A DNA stretch of 64,000 bases from Oceanicaulis sp. Its GTDB lineage: Bacteria; Pseudomonadota; Alphaproteobacteria; Caulobacterales; Maricaulaceae. The stretch lies in contig JAFIEB010000047.1 of NCBI GenBank assembly GCA_020832735.1, positions 1 through 64,000 on the forward strand, read 5' to 3'. The position numbers and the translations under genes were made by a program. How positions within the stretch are numbered: position 1 is the first letter of the stretch; each line of letters begins with the position of its first letter. Under the pieces are notes generated by a model, which had not been told where the DNA came from, did not search any database, and saw nothing but the letters and a program-made list of their open reading frames with translations. Below are positions 54,080 to 63,334 of the stretch, piece by piece.

Positions 54080-55012
54080 TCAGCTCAACCGCGTTCCGGC
54101 CGGCACAGCTGTCCCGCGCAGGAACTCATCCGCCTCCATCACGCCCCGGCCCTCGCGCTGCAGCCGGGTCAGGCGCACCGCGCCGCGCCCGCAGGCGATC
54201 AGCAGGCGGTCATCCAGCACCGCGCCAGGCTCGCCCTCGCCGCGTTCGGGAACAGCGAAATGGACCTTCACCCGCACCTCGCCCTTCGCGCCCGGCAGCG
54301 CGAACCAGGCGCCGGGAAACGGCGACAGGCCGCGAATCATGTCGGCGATCTCGCCAGCCGGGCGCGCCCAGTCGATCCGGGCCTCCTCGCGCGTGATCTT
54401 GCGCGCGTAGGTGACGCCATCCTCAGACTGCGGCGCAGCGCTCAAAGAGCCGCGCTCCAGCGCCGCCAGCGTGCGCGGCCACAGCATCGCGCCCACCTGC
54501 ATCAACCGGTCGTGCAACGATCCGGCGGTGTCGGTCTCATATATCGGCACGGTCTCGCTCATCAGGACCGGCCCGGTATCGAGCCCGGCCTCCATCTGCA
54601 TGATCTGCACGCCGGTCATCTCGTCGCCAGCCATGATGGCGCGCTGGATCGGCGCCGCTCCGCGCCAGCGCGGCAGCAGCGAAGCATGCAGGTTGAGGCA
54701 GCCCAGATGCGGCGCATCCAGCGCGCGCCGGGGCAATATCTGGCCATAGGCCACCACGCACGCCGCATCGAGATCGAGCGCCTCGAACGCCGCCAGCACG
54801 TCACCGTCACGGAAGCTGTCTGGCGTAAAGACCGGCAATCCCAGCTGCTCTGCCAGCTCATGCACCGGCGTCTTCGCGCTCGCCTGGCCGCGCCCGCGCG
54901 GGCGCTCGGGCTGGGTGTAGACCGCCACGATTTCGTGGCCCGCCCCGGCGATTTCCGCCAGGGAGGCGGCGGCGAAGGCGGGCGTTCCCATGAAGGCGAG
55001 GCGAAGGCTCAT
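54080..55012 (-). CDS. fmt: Methionyl-tRNA formyltransferase
   Basis: Fmt formylates initiator Met-tRNA using 10-formyl-tetrahydrofolate. 310 residues. The formyl-folate site is [18 protein letters not shown] with the N-x-H pair, and the N-terminus [18 protein letters not shown] is typical. I chose the ATG at 55012 ([13 protein letters not shown]); the track start at 55078 adds unrelated residues. def, often next to fmt, is not here. Confidence 0.95.
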   Translation of the reverse strand: MSLRLAFMGTPAFAAASLAEIAGAGHEIVAVYTQPERPRGRGQASAKTPVHELAEQLGLPVFTPDSFRDGDVLAAFEALDLDAACVVAYGQILPRRALDAPHLGCLNLHASLLPRWRGAAPIQRAIMAGDEMTGVQIMQMEAGLDTGPVLMSETVPIYETDTAGSLHDRLMQVGAMLWPRTLAALERGSLSAAPQSEDGVTYARKITREEARIDWARPAGEIADMIRGLSPFPGAWFALPGAKGEVRVKVHFAVPERGEGEPGAVLDDRLLIACGRGAVRLTRLQREGRGVMEADEFLRGTAVPAGTRLS

Positions 55013-55203
55013 ATTTCTCGGTATCGCTCTGTCTGGCAGGTCGCCGAACTGATAGCCGCGCGCGCGGCCTTTGGCCACCGGATGGGGCGAGACGTACTGC
55101 GCCCAACGCCTGGCCGTTCGTTCCTGCTCTCATTCGCCACCGTCGGCACTTGTGCCAACATGACGGATTTGGCAATGTTCCGGAAAGCAACGAGGGGAAC
55201 ATC

Positions 55204-56298
55204 ATGTCACTGATCCGGCCTGCCGCCGCCGCCGCCTTAATCATCGCCGCACCCATAGCCGCGCATGCATTGTATAATTCAGAGAACGACACCCAAACTC
55301 CGGTTGTTTCATCTTCTTATTTTGAAAATCACACAACCGGCGCGGCGAAAAGCCTGTCGGGCGCACTGACCCAGCCTGATTTCACTTTACAGCCAACTTA
55401 CGGAACGGTGTCGCTCCGGTCGGGTTTCACACCGGACCCCCATGTCGTTGACATTGCGGCGGGTGGTGAAGTTCAGGCGCGGCGTGCGCTGGAAGGCTAC
55501 ACGATCGGGCACGCAGGCGACCGGCGGTGCCGGGGACATATCCACGAAGCGCCCGATTTGCGCCTGCGCTTCGAAGCCGGCCGGACGCTGCCACTGATCA
55601 TCCGGGCCAATGCCGAGTTTGATACCACGCTGGTGGTCAATGGTCCCGACGGCACGTGGTATTGTGACGACGATAGCGGTCCGGGCGTGCAGGCCGAACT
55701 CCATTGGGACAATCCGCAATCGGGTCAGTACGATATCTGGGTCGGCGCCTTCACGTCGGCGCGCAATTTCGATCCTGCGGTTATCGAGATCTCCGAACTG
55801 GCGCGCAGCGGCGGTTCCGGCGGCGGAGGATTTGGCGGCGGGTTTGGCGGCGGCTCGGCCAGCGGCCTGGACTTCACACGGCCGGCCCTGAACGGCGTCA
55901 TCAGCCTGCAGACCGGCTTCACGCCGGATCCGCGTACGGTCAATGTGACCGCGCGCAGCCAGGTCTCTGTCTCAAGTGCGTTATCCAACGCCAATGTGGG
56001 CAATACCGGCGATGGCCGCTGCCGCGGGCACACCGGCCAAGCGCCTGACCTGTCCGTCCAGTATACGGCGGGCGACTTCTTCCCCCTGGTCGTGCGCGCC
56101 ATCGCCAGCTACGACACCACGCTGGTGGTCAACGCGCCGGACGGCAGCTGGCACTGCGACGACGATAGCGGCCAGGGCGTGCAGGCCGAGCTGGTGTTCG
56201 ACCGGCCGCGCAGCGGACGCTACGATATCTGGTTCGGCAGCTTCTCATCCAACCGTGACGGGCAGCGCGGCCGGATCGAGATTTCAGAACTCGACTGA
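55204..56298 (+). CDS. Secreted protein with two tandem repeat domains
   Basis: A 364-residue protein with a signal peptide (SLIRPAAAAALIIAAPIAAHA). Two domains of about 120 residues are closely similar: RSGFTPDPHVVDIAAGGE, CRGHIHEAPDLRLRFEAG, TLVVNGPDGTWYCDDDSGPG and YDIWVGAF in the first; TGFTPDPRTVNV, CRGHTGQAPDLSVQYTAG, TLVVNAPDGSWHCDDDSGQG and YDIWFGSF in the second. A Gly-rich linker (GGGGFGGGFGGGS) separates them. The DDDSG loop could bind calcium, and each domain has two cysteines. The pattern recalls pre-peptidase C-like beta domains. No enzyme domain is attached. Confidence 0.72.
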   Translation: MSLIRPAAAAALIIAAPIAAHALYNSENDTQTPVVSSSYFENHTTGAAKSLSGALTQPDFTLQPTYGTVSLRSGFTPDPHVVDIAAGGEVQARRALEGYTIGHAGDRRCRGHIHEAPDLRLRFEAGRTLPLIIRANAEFDTTLVVNGPDGTWYCDDDSGPGVQAELHWDNPQSGQYDIWVGAFTSARNFDPAVIEISELARSGGSGGGGFGGGFGGGSASGLDFTRPALNGVISLQTGFTPDPRTVNVTARSQVSVSSALSNANVGNTGDGRCRGHTGQAPDLSVQYTAGDFFPLVVRAIASYDTTLVVNAPDGSWHCDDDSGQGVQAELVFDRPRSGRYDIWFGSFSSNRDGQRGRIEISELD

Positions 56299-56334
56299 GC
56301 CCGGCCGGGCGTCTCGCCCGGATGGGAGACTTTG

Positions 56335-56365
56335 GAGCCGGGCGCACGACACGTGCGTCCGGCTC
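56335..56365 (+). terminator. Terminator-like hairpin after the repeat protein
   Basis: GAGCCGG pairs with CCGGCTC, and CGCACG with CGTGCG, around an ACA loop with a single G/T pair between the two stems. It lies 37 bases after the stop. The tail TGTACGTTTG is only weakly T-rich. Confidence 0.5.
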
Positions 56366-56460
56366 TGTACGTTTGGGCCAGGCGTTTCCCCCCTCAGCCT
56401 TGACGCAGGCGCGTCCGGGCGGCCAACTGTCGCCTTCATGTCTCGGGGAGGGGCTCCATC

Positions 56461-58563
56461 GTGATTCATCTCATTGCAATGGCCGGCGCGGCTGTTTCGC
56501 TCATGGCTGCGGCCCAGGACGCGCCTGATCTGCCGGCTTCACCGGAAATCGCCCCAGTTACACCGTATGAGGACCCGATTTCACCAGATGAAACGGGGTT
56601 TGAACCAGATGAAAGCGGGGTCAATCCCCGCCTCACCCCCCTCGTCTGTCCCTTCAAGGGCGAGATCGAGTATGAGCCCGGCGAGATCAGCTGCGGCGTG
56701 ATCACCGTCCCTGAAAACCGCGAGCGGGCCGGTACGCGCCTGATTCAGCTGCACTATGTGCGCATCGCCCCCACCGGTGAGGACGAGAGCGAGCACCGCG
56801 AGGACCCGGTCATCTACCTCACCGGCGGCCCCGGCGTGGGCGTGGACGCCTATGTGGGCCGTCTCAAGGACCACCCCGTCGCCGAGACGCGCGCGCTCTA
56901 CATACTGGAACAGCGCGGCATTGGCGCCAGCACGTCTTTCTGCCTGCAATTCAATGCGATAGACCCCGGACTTAATGCGGCGCGCGATCTTGATGAAATG
57001 TCGATCGCCAATGCCGAGCGCACCGCGCTGTGCTTCCGCGAGGCCGCCGAGCAGGGGATAGACCTTTCCGGCTACAACACGGTGGAGAACGCCCGCGACG
57101 TGCGCGCCCTGCGCGAGGCGCTGGGCTATGAGGCCTGGAATGTCTGGGGCATTTCCTACGGCTCGCATCTCGGCCAGATGCTGCTGCGCACCGATCCCGA
57201 CGGCGTGCGCGCCCTGGTGCTGGACGCCATCGTCCCCAACGATCTGGCGGGACTGTTTGATTGGACACGGATTTTCGACACGCTGGTGGCGAATTTCACC
57301 GGCGATTGCTCCGGCGCGAAAGCGTGCGACGACCTTGAAGCGCGCCTGTTCGCCGCCATGGATAGCCTGCGCGACGACCCGGTCATCCTGCCCGCCGCCG
57401 ACAGCGAAATGGCCCCCGGCGGAGAGGTGTGGCTGCCGCCCGCCCTTTTGGTCTATCTGCCCTTCTCACTAGCCTATGAGGAGGCGACCTATCCCTTCAT
57501 CCCGGCAGTGATGTCCAACCTCTCCGACGCCCTCACCCGGCGGGACCAAGTGGTGCTCGACGGCCTGGCGGTCGCCTTGTCCGGCGGCATGGGGCCAGGC
57601 GGCGGGATGTCTATGTCGCCTGGCATGTCGGCGGCCGTGCAGTGCAATGACGGCTATGTGCAGGGCGAGTTGGCCGCCGCCGAGGCCAGCGCCGGCAGCC
57701 GCTGGCATGGCCTGGTGGTGTCGCTCCCCGGCGCCCAGCGCGCCGTTCAAGTGTGTGAAGAGGCTGGGCTTTCCCCGCGTCCGCGCGATGAGTACGCGCT
57801 GGTCCAGAGCGATGTGCCGACCCTGATCGTGAACGGCGCGTGGGATCCGATCACCCCGCCCTCGCTGGCGGTCTACATCCATGGAGCCATGCCCGGCACG
57901 CGCTATGTGGAAGTGCCCTATGCCGGTCACGGCCCCACCCGCTCCATGCCCGAATGCAGCGCCCAGGTGATGCGCGACTTCTTTGATACGCGCGATCTCG
58001 ACGGCCTCGACGCATCCTGCCTGGAAGAAGGCCCCGGCGCGCCGGCCTATGAGGATCTGGTCTGGAGCACGGCCCTGTATCGCGCCCTCGCGCGCACGCC
58101 GGACGCGCCCGGGTCCTTTACCGCGCCGGCGATCTGGGCGGGCCTGCCCATGCTGATCCTGCTGCTGGGCGTCCTGATCATCCCGCTTGCCGTCATCGCC
58201 CGCATGATCGACCGGCGCCCGGCGGCCGAGCTTGGCGCCCTGACCGGCGGCGCCCGCCTGACCGCCTGGCTGGCCGGGCTCAGCGCCCTGACCGGAGCGG
58301 GCCTGATCGGCGCGGGCGCGGCGCGACTGGCCGAAGACGCCGACGCCGCCCTGATCGCCGGATTCGCCGCGCCAGCAGGCGCGGGGATGTGGCTGTTGCT
58401 GGCCTCCGGGCTTCTGGGGCTGGCCAGCCTTGGCCTCCTGGCGCGCACGGTTCTGACCGGCGACCGGGTGCGGGTCGGCTCGCTGACCGGCCTGTTTGCC
58501 ATGGGCGCAAGCGCGCTTGCGGTCACCGCCTTCGCCCTGGCCTGGGACCTGACCCCGTTCTAG
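56461..58563 (+). CDS. S33-family alpha/beta hydrolase with a C-terminal membrane domain
   Basis: A 700-residue protein. A signal peptide or anchor is followed by an acidic linker with a short repeat (PDETGFEPDES) and an S33/TAP-like hydrolase: YLTGGPGVGVDAYV oxyanion region, nucleophile Ser in VWGISYGSHLG, LIVNGAWDPITPP with the acidic residue, and the His in YAGHGPTRSMPEC. After about residue 555 come four to five hydrophobic segments, an unusual fusion for this peptidase group. It probably acts on peptides outside the inner membrane. The start is GTG at 56461, with GGGGAGGGG upstream. Confidence 0.8.
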   Translation: MIHLIAMAGAAVSLMAAAQDAPDLPASPEIAPVTPYEDPISPDETGFEPDESGVNPRLTPLVCPFKGEIEYEPGEISCGVITVPENRERAGTRLIQLHYVRIAPTGEDESEHREDPVIYLTGGPGVGVDAYVGRLKDHPVAETRALYILEQRGIGASTSFCLQFNAIDPGLNAARDLDEMSIANAERTALCFREAAEQGIDLSGYNTVENARDVRALREALGYEAWNVWGISYGSHLGQMLLRTDPDGVRALVLDAIVPNDLAGLFDWTRIFDTLVANFTGDCSGAKACDDLEARLFAAMDSLRDDPVILPAADSEMAPGGEVWLPPALLVYLPFSLAYEEATYPFIPAVMSNLSDALTRRDQVVLDGLAVALSGGMGPGGGMSMSPGMSAAVQCNDGYVQGELAAAEASAGSRWHGLVVSLPGAQRAVQVCEEAGLSPRPRDEYALVQSDVPTLIVNGAWDPITPPSLAVYIHGAMPGTRYVEVPYAGHGPTRSMPECSAQVMRDFFDTRDLDGLDASCLEEGPGAPAYEDLVWSTALYRALARTPDAPGSFTAPAIWAGLPMLILLLGVLIIPLAVIARMIDRRPAAELGALTGGARLTAWLAGLSALTGAGLIGAGAARLAEDADAALIAGFAAPAGAGMWLLLASGLLGLASLGLLARTVLTGDRVRVGSLTGLFAMGASALAVTAFALAWDLTPF

Positions 58564-58570
58564 CGCGGGA

Positions 58571-59332
58571 TCAGGCCTCACTCAGGCCGGTTGAGGTCCC
58601 AGTCATAGGCATGGCGAACAATGCGCGGATTGGCCGAGATCGCTGCGCCAGCTCCGGCTCGGCGTAGGCGAGCAGGTGCGCGATGACCCCTGAATCATCG
58701 CCGCCAAAATCCTCCTGATACCATTTGTAGATCCGTGAAATGACGAGACCCTGATCGGTAACGGTGACGCCGCGCGGATGGTTCACATAGGCGCGGGCGG
58801 CGGCGTCCAGGTCCTCATCCAGAGTATGCGCCCGCCAGGCGCGGGTGCGGATGTCCGGACAGCCGATGGAGGCGCAATTGACCGCGTAGTGCACCAGCGC
58901 CGCCTCGAATTGCGGGCGCATGATTGCATGCTCGATGTCATCGAGCGACAGCGCTATGCCCTCCACCGTCACCCGTTCGGCGCCCCAGGGCCCGATGGAG
59001 AACAGGGTCGGCCGCACCTGCCGGATCGACCGCGACGGGTTTTCGTCCACGATCAGCCGCACGGTCACGGCATTGTAAAGATTGGCCCAAAACGCAAATT
59101 GCGCGTCAGGCTCCTGAGCGCTCACCTCCATCGCCTCCAGCCTGGCGATATACGCCTCCAGCGCCGTGCGGTCCGTTTCATCCCCGCGCAGCCGGTCATA
59201 ATCGAAGCGCTCCACCCCGTCCGGACCGGGCGTCACATAGGCGCCCAGAATCCGGTCCCAGGGGGCGTGGACATCATCGGCCAGGGCCGGCGCGGTCATG
59301 AACAGGGCCATCATAAGGGCGATCAGGCGCAT
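58571..59332 (-). CDS. DUF547 domain secreted protein, C-terminus probably frameshifted
   Basis: A DUF547 protein of unknown role. From the ATG at 59332 it has a signal peptide (MRLIALMMALFMTAPALA) and the family core FAFWANLYNAVTVRLIVDENP, with VHYAVNCASIGCPDIR and VISRIYKWYQEDFGG. The last residues (RSRPIRALFAMPMTGTSTGLSEA) do not fit the family. In the next frame the same DNA reads ISANPRIVRHAYDWDLNRPE and then a stop at 58578, which has the expected YDW-LN ending. A one-base deletion near 58636-58645, or a sequence error, is the likely cause. Confidence 0.8.
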   Translation of the reverse strand: MRLIALMMALFMTAPALADDVHAPWDRILGAYVTPGPDGVERFDYDRLRGDETDRTALEAYIARLEAMEVSAQEPDAQFAFWANLYNAVTVRLIVDENPSRSIRQVRPTLFSIGPWGAERVTVEGIALSLDDIEHAIMRPQFEAALVHYAVNCASIGCPDIRTRAWRAHTLDEDLDAAARAYVNHPRGVTVTDQGLVISRIYKWYQEDFGGDDSGVIAHLLAYAEPELAQRSRPIRALFAMPMTGTSTGLSEA

Positions 59333-59461
59333 GGGGTCTCCAGTCTGCCGGGCCATCACCCCGAAGATAGGACGTCAACCGCCCTTCGGTCTTGCCAGAG
59401 CGCGCAATCTCGCCAGTTTGTGCATCAGGCTCACGCCCCCGGCATAGCGAGGGACCCCGTC

Positions 59462-60334
59462 ATGACCGACCCTGTCCGGCGAAGCATCGCCCTGCCCGGC
59501 GGCGAGATCGCCGTGCTCGCCTGGCCGGCGCCGGAGCGCCCGCGCCTGCTCGCCGCCCATGGCAACGGCCTTAACGCCATGAGCCTGAAAGCCATGCTCG
59601 GCCCGCTGGCGGGCCGGTTCGACATCGTGGCGGCTGATCTGCGCGGCCATGGCCGGACGACCCTGCCCGCCAATCCTGAAACTCACCACAGCTGGGAGAC
59701 TTACGCGAGAGACCTGCAGCAGCTGATGCAGACTCTGGACCGGCCTGCCGATCTCCTCGCTGGCCACTCGATGGGCGCGGTGAGCCTGTTGCTGGCGGCC
59801 GGGGCCATGGACGATCCGCCCCCACTGGCTCTGATCGAGCCGGTGGTGCTGGCGCCATATATCTACTGGGCCGCGCACACGCCGGCCTGGCCGGTGTTCC
59901 GCGCCCGCATCGGCCTGGGCGACCGCGCCCGGCGGCGCACCAATGCCTGGCCCTCGCGCAAGGCGGCTCTGGACCGCTACAGCGCCAAGGCGCCGTTTGA
60001 CGCCTGGGCGCCGGGCGTCCTGGAGGACTATCTCGAAGACGGGCTGACCGAGCGCGCGGATAGCTGGCGCCTGGCATGCGACCCGGCCTGGGAGGGCGCC
60101 AATTTCGAAGCCTGCCGCCATGATCTGATGGCCGCGGCGCGGCGCGCGGGAAGCCGCCTGCACGTGCTCAAGGCCGCCCGGGGCTCCACCGTGATCAATG
60201 CGCGCGGGCTGGAGCGGCGCGGCGCACGGATCAGCACGCTCGACGCCGTCAGCCATCTGGCCCCCATGGAGGCGCCCGCCCGCTGCGCCAGCTGGATCGC
60301 TGATGTCGCCCGGAGCGAAGGCGTTCTGGACTGA
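59462..60334 (+). CDS. Alpha/beta hydrolase family protein
   Basis: A 290-residue hydrolase. LLAAHGNGLNAMSL supplies the oxyanion hole, the nucleophile Ser is in LLAGHSMGAVSLLLA, and the His near the end is in DAVSHLAPMEAP. Between the core strands sits a helical lid (residues about 130-210). The substrate is unknown. The ATG at 59462 fits the conserved start; the track's long upstream extension is antisense to the DUF547 gene and is rejected. Confidence 0.83.
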   Translation: MTDPVRRSIALPGGEIAVLAWPAPERPRLLAAHGNGLNAMSLKAMLGPLAGRFDIVAADLRGHGRTTLPANPETHHSWETYARDLQQLMQTLDRPADLLAGHSMGAVSLLLAAGAMDDPPPLALIEPVVLAPYIYWAAHTPAWPVFRARIGLGDRARRRTNAWPSRKAALDRYSAKAPFDAWAPGVLEDYLEDGLTERADSWRLACDPAWEGANFEACRHDLMAAARRAGSRLHVLKAARGSTVINARGLERRGARISTLDAVSHLAPMEAPARCASWIADVARSEGVLD

Positions 60335-60407
60335 GGCGCCGGACGGCGGGGAGGCTCCGGCATGGCCCGCCGCCTGCGCCGATCCCGGGCTATTGGCTGG
60401 TGGGGAT

Positions 60408-61718
60408 CTAATCGCCGCGGCGCGCCTTGCGCAGCGTGCGCCAGCGCTCCAGGCGCTCTTTGAGCTGTGCTTCGCGGCCGTGCTCGCCGGGGCGGTAAAA
60501 GACCGGGCGCTCGGTCATGTCTTCGGGAAAATAGTCCTGGCCCGACACCCCGCCGGCCGCGTCGTGATCGTATTCATAGCCTGCCCCATAGCCTTCAGCC
60601 TTCATCAGCTTGGTCGGGGCGTTGAGGATGTGCTTGGGCGGGCTTAGCGAGCCCGTGTCCCTGGCGCTGCGCACCGCCGCTTTCCAGGCTTTGTAGACGG
60701 CGTTGGATTTGGGCGCGCAGGCGAGATGGACCACCGCTTGCGCCAGCGCCAGCTCTCCTTCAGGGCTGCCCAGAAAATCATACACGTCCTTGGCCGCCAG
60801 CGCGGCGTGGACGGCGCCGGGATCGGCCAGGCCGATATCCTCATTGGCCATGCGCACCAGGCGCCGGGCGAGAAACAGCGGGGCCTCGCCCGCCTCCAGC
60901 ATGCGCGCCAGCCAGTACAACGCCGCATCCGGGTCCGAGCCGCGGATCGATTTGTGCAGCGCGGAGATGAGATTGTAATGCCCGTCGCCGGTCTTGTCGT
61001 AGATCGGCGCGCGGCGCTGCACGAGCTGGCCGAGCCCGGCCGGGTCGAGCGGCGCATCGGGATCGGCGGCAAACACCTGTTCGGCCAGGTTCAGAAGAAA
61101 GCGCCCGTCCCCGTCGGCCATGGCCATCAGCGTCTGGCGCGCCGCATCATCCAGCGGCAGGGTGCGGCCCTCCTTGCTTTCAGCACGCGCCAGCAACAGC
61201 TCCAGTGCAGGCGCGTCCAGGCGCTTGAGCACCAGCACCTGACAGCGCGACAAAAGCGCGGCGTTCAGCTCAAAGCTCGGGTTTTCGGTGGTGGCGCCCA
61301 CCAGCGTGACCACGCCTTCCTCCACCACGGGCAGGAAACCGTCCTGCTGGGCGCGATTGAAACGGTGAATCTCGTCCACGAACAGCAATGTGCCCTGCCC
61401 CGCCGCGCGCCGGGCGCGGGCGCGCTCGAACGCCTTTTTGAGATCGGCCACGCCGGAAAACACCGCCGAGAGCGGCTCGAAGGCCAGCCCGGACGCCTCG
61501 CTCAACAGGCGCGCAATGGTGGTCTTGCCCACGCCGGGCGGCCCCCACAGGATGATGGAGGAGAGCTGGCCGCGCGCCAGCATGCGCCCCAGCGGCGCAT
61601 CGGCGGCCAGCACATGGTCCTGGCCCACCACCTCGTCCAGCGTCTGCGGCCGCAGGCGGTCGGCCAGCGGGCGCGGGGCGGCGGCTTCAAGACCGGCGGA
61701 CTGGAACAGATCGCTCAT
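60408..61718 (-). CDS. rarA: Replication-associated recombination protein A
   Basis: A AAA+ clamp-loader-like ATPase (RarA/MgsA/WRNIP1) of 436 residues that acts at stalled replication forks. [15 protein letters not shown] is the N-terminal box, Walker A is GPPGVGKTT, Walker B is [11 protein letters not shown], and sensor 1 is [12 protein letters not shown]. The C-terminal tetramerisation part includes [20 protein letters not shown] and [16 protein letters not shown] chose the ATG at 61718 (MSDLFQSAG) over 61781. Confidence 0.95.
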   Translation of the reverse strand: MSDLFQSAGLEAAAPRPLADRLRPQTLDEVVGQDHVLAADAPLGRMLARGQLSSIILWGPPGVGKTTIARLLSEASGLAFEPLSAVFSGVADLKKAFERARARRAAGQGTLLFVDEIHRFNRAQQDGFLPVVEEGVVTLVGATTENPSFELNAALLSRCQVLVLKRLDAPALELLLARAESKEGRTLPLDDAARQTLMAMADGDGRFLLNLAEQVFAADPDAPLDPAGLGQLVQRRAPIYDKTGDGHYNLISALHKSIRGSDPDAALYWLARMLEAGEAPLFLARRLVRMANEDIGLADPGAVHAALAAKDVYDFLGSPEGELALAQAVVHLACAPKSNAVYKAWKAAVRSARDTGSLSPPKHILNAPTKLMKAEGYGAGYEYDHDAAGGVSGQDYFPEDMTERPVFYRPGEHGREAQLKERLERWRTLRKARRGD

Positions 61719-61807
61719 GGGTGCGACTATGGCGGCGCGCTGCTGCGGCGACAATGCGCCCGGCACAGGAGCGCCGGACATTGCAGCGCCAGACCATGGG
61801 GGACGCC

Positions 61808-62227
61808 ATGCCGCAACCGGATGCGAAGCGCTCTGCGCTGGCGCCCTATCTGTCGGTGAGCGCCGGCAAGAAGGCGCTGGCGCTATACCGCGCAGCCTTC
61901 GACGCCGAGATCGTCTATGTCTACGAGCATGAAGGGCGGATCGGCCATGCGGAGCTGAGGATCAATGGCGCCGGACTATATCTGGCCGACGAGTACGCCG
62001 AGCTGGAGGCCGAGATCGGCATGGTCGCCCCGCCCACGCTGGGCGGGCGCACCACGGTGACGATCCATCTTGATGTGGACGATTGCGACGCCTGGCACGC
62101 ACGCGCCACAGGCGCGGGCTGCACGACAGTGCGCACGCCAAGCGACGAGTTTTACGGCCGCCACGCCAAGGTGCGCGATCCGTTCGGCCATGTCTGGGCG
62201 TTTGTGACGCCGGCGCAGCGCGGATAA
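61808..62227 (+). CDS. VOC family protein, PhnB/glyoxalase-like
   Basis: A 139-residue vicinal-oxygen-chelate fold protein. It has two beta-alpha-beta-beta-beta halves (APYLSVSAGKKALALYRAAF and TTVTIHLDVDDCDAWHARATGAG) and the end RHAKVRDPFGHVWAFVTP typical of PhnB-like members. There is an Asn/His-poor metal site, so an enzymatic role is uncertain. The ATG at 61808 has GGGGGAC five bases upstream; 61796 is an alternative. Confidence 0.82.
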   Translation: MPQPDAKRSALAPYLSVSAGKKALALYRAAFDAEIVYVYEHEGRIGHAELRINGAGLYLADEYAELEAEIGMVAPPTLGGRTTVTIHLDVDDCDAWHARATGAGCTTVRTPSDEFYGRHAKVRDPFGHVWAFVTPAQRG

Positions 62228-62232
62228 CCCCC

Positions 62233-62427
62233 TCAGCCGCGCACGCCGAAATGCTCGCTGGCCAGCATGAGCGCGCCCAGCCCACCGGCGATCACGGCGG
62301 CATAGCCGAACCAGGGCTCCCAGTTCATCGCAAACGCCAGCGCCAGAACGCCCAGCCCCGCCAGCACAGGCAGGGCCCATTTGAGCAGGGTGAATGGCGT
62401 GATCGGCTTGCGCGTCGGGGTGGTCAT
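62233..62427 (-). CDS. Small membrane protein
   Basis: A 64-residue protein with two hydrophobic segments (LLKWALPVLAGLGVLALAFAM and FGYAAVIAGGLGALMLAS) after a basic N-terminus (TTPTRKPITPFT). I chose the ATG at 62427, which has GGAG six bases upstream. The function is unknown. It is convergent with the VOC gene. Confidence 0.62.
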   Translation of the reverse strand: MTTPTRKPITPFTLLKWALPVLAGLGVLALAFAMNWEPWFGYAAVIAGGLGALMLASEHFGVRG

Positions 62428-62515
62428 CAAAAGCTCCGCCTTCTTGCAGCGCGGCGCGGTTTCCAATCGGCGCGCCTTTTGTGTATATGGCGCGCCACGC
62501 TCAGGTCAGGAAGCC

Positions 62516-62890
62516 ATGTCTGCACTCGTTCTGGAAATCTCGAAGGACTTCGCCTTCGACGCCGCGCACCATTTCACCCATAAGGATGCGTCCCATCCGT
62601 TCTCGCGGATGCACGGCCATTCCTTCGCCGGCACAGTGACGCTGGCGGGCGCGCCTGCGGCCGAAAGCGGCATGGTGCTTGATTTCTGGGAGATCGACGC
62701 CGAGATCGCCAAGCTGCGCGACCAGCTCGACCACCGCCTGCTCAACGAGGTGGAGGGGCTGGAGCATCCATCCCTCGAAGCCATCGCGCGCTGGGTGTTC
62801 GAACGCCTCGACCCGGTCCTGCCGGGCCTGGTGAGCGTGGAGATCCGCCGGCCCAGCTGCGGGGAAAAAGCGCTGGTGCGCCGCGCCTGA
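62516..62890 (+). CDS. queD: 6-carboxytetrahydropterin synthase-like protein
   Basis: A PTPS/QueD-family protein of 124 residues, normally making 6-carboxytetrahydropterin for queuosine from dihydroneopterin triphosphate. The zinc histidines are in FDAAHHFTH and MHGHSFAG. MVLDFWEIDAEIAKLRDQLDHRLLNEV is the family core. The catalytic Cys of E. coli QueD (HKCGRLHGHSF) aligns with Phe here (HPFSRMHGHSF). A variant activity or an alternative nucleophile is possible. The ATG at 62516 has AGGAAG upstream. Confidence 0.85.
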   Translation: MSALVLEISKDFAFDAAHHFTHKDASHPFSRMHGHSFAGTVTLAGAPAAESGMVLDFWEIDAEIAKLRDQLDHRLLNEVEGLEHPSLEAIARWVFERLDPVLPGLVSVEIRRPSCGEKALVRRA

Positions 62891-62915
62891 AACGCGGCCT
62901 CATTCACCACCGCAA

Positions 62916-62950
62916 AGCAAAAAGCCCCGCGCGATCGCTCGCGCAGGGCT
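62916..62950 (-). terminator. Rho-independent terminator of rpmF
   Basis: On the minus strand AGCCC-TGCGCGA and TCGCGCGGGGCT form a GC-rich hairpin with a four-base loop, directly followed by TTTTTGCTTT. It lies 25 bases after the rpmF stop. This is the clearest intrinsic terminator in the window. Confidence 0.85.
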
Positions 62951-62974
62951 CCCAGGCTCCCCGGCTTGGCCGGA

Positions 62975-63157
62975 TCAGTCTTCTTTCGGCGTCAGTATCT
63001 GCTTGCCGCGATACATGCCGGTTTTCAGGTCGATGTGGTGCGGGCGGCGCAGCTCGCCGGTGTCCTTGTCCTCGACATAGGCCGTCGTGGAGATGGAATC
63101 GTGCCCGCGGCGCATATTGCGCTTGGACGGAGAGGTTTTGCGCTTGGGGACCGCCAT
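62975..63157 (-). CDS. rpmF: 50S ribosomal protein L32
   Basis: A 60-residue L32 protein starting [20 protein letters not shown], the standard alphaproteobacterial form. The zinc-ribbon cysteines found in some L32 proteins are absent. The track gives it as part of a longer frame; the ATG at 63157, preceded by a GGGAGAG site, is the real start. It has its own intrinsic terminator. Confidence 0.96.
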   Translation of the reverse strand: MAVPKRKTSPSKRNMRRGHDSISTTAYVEDKDTGELRRPHHIDLKTGMYRGKQILTPKED

Positions 63158-63334
63158 GGGTCTCTCCCTTGAATTCGTCAGTGAACCGGGTTTCGCCCGC
63201 GCCTTGAAAAGGCATGCGCGAATGAGCGGCGGGTCATACCGGTTTCGCGCCGGGCTGGCAATGGGGACTGTGCGGATGGGGATCACGCAAGCGGCTATCT
63301 GAGAGGCCTTCGACAGCGGCCCGCACCCCTCACC

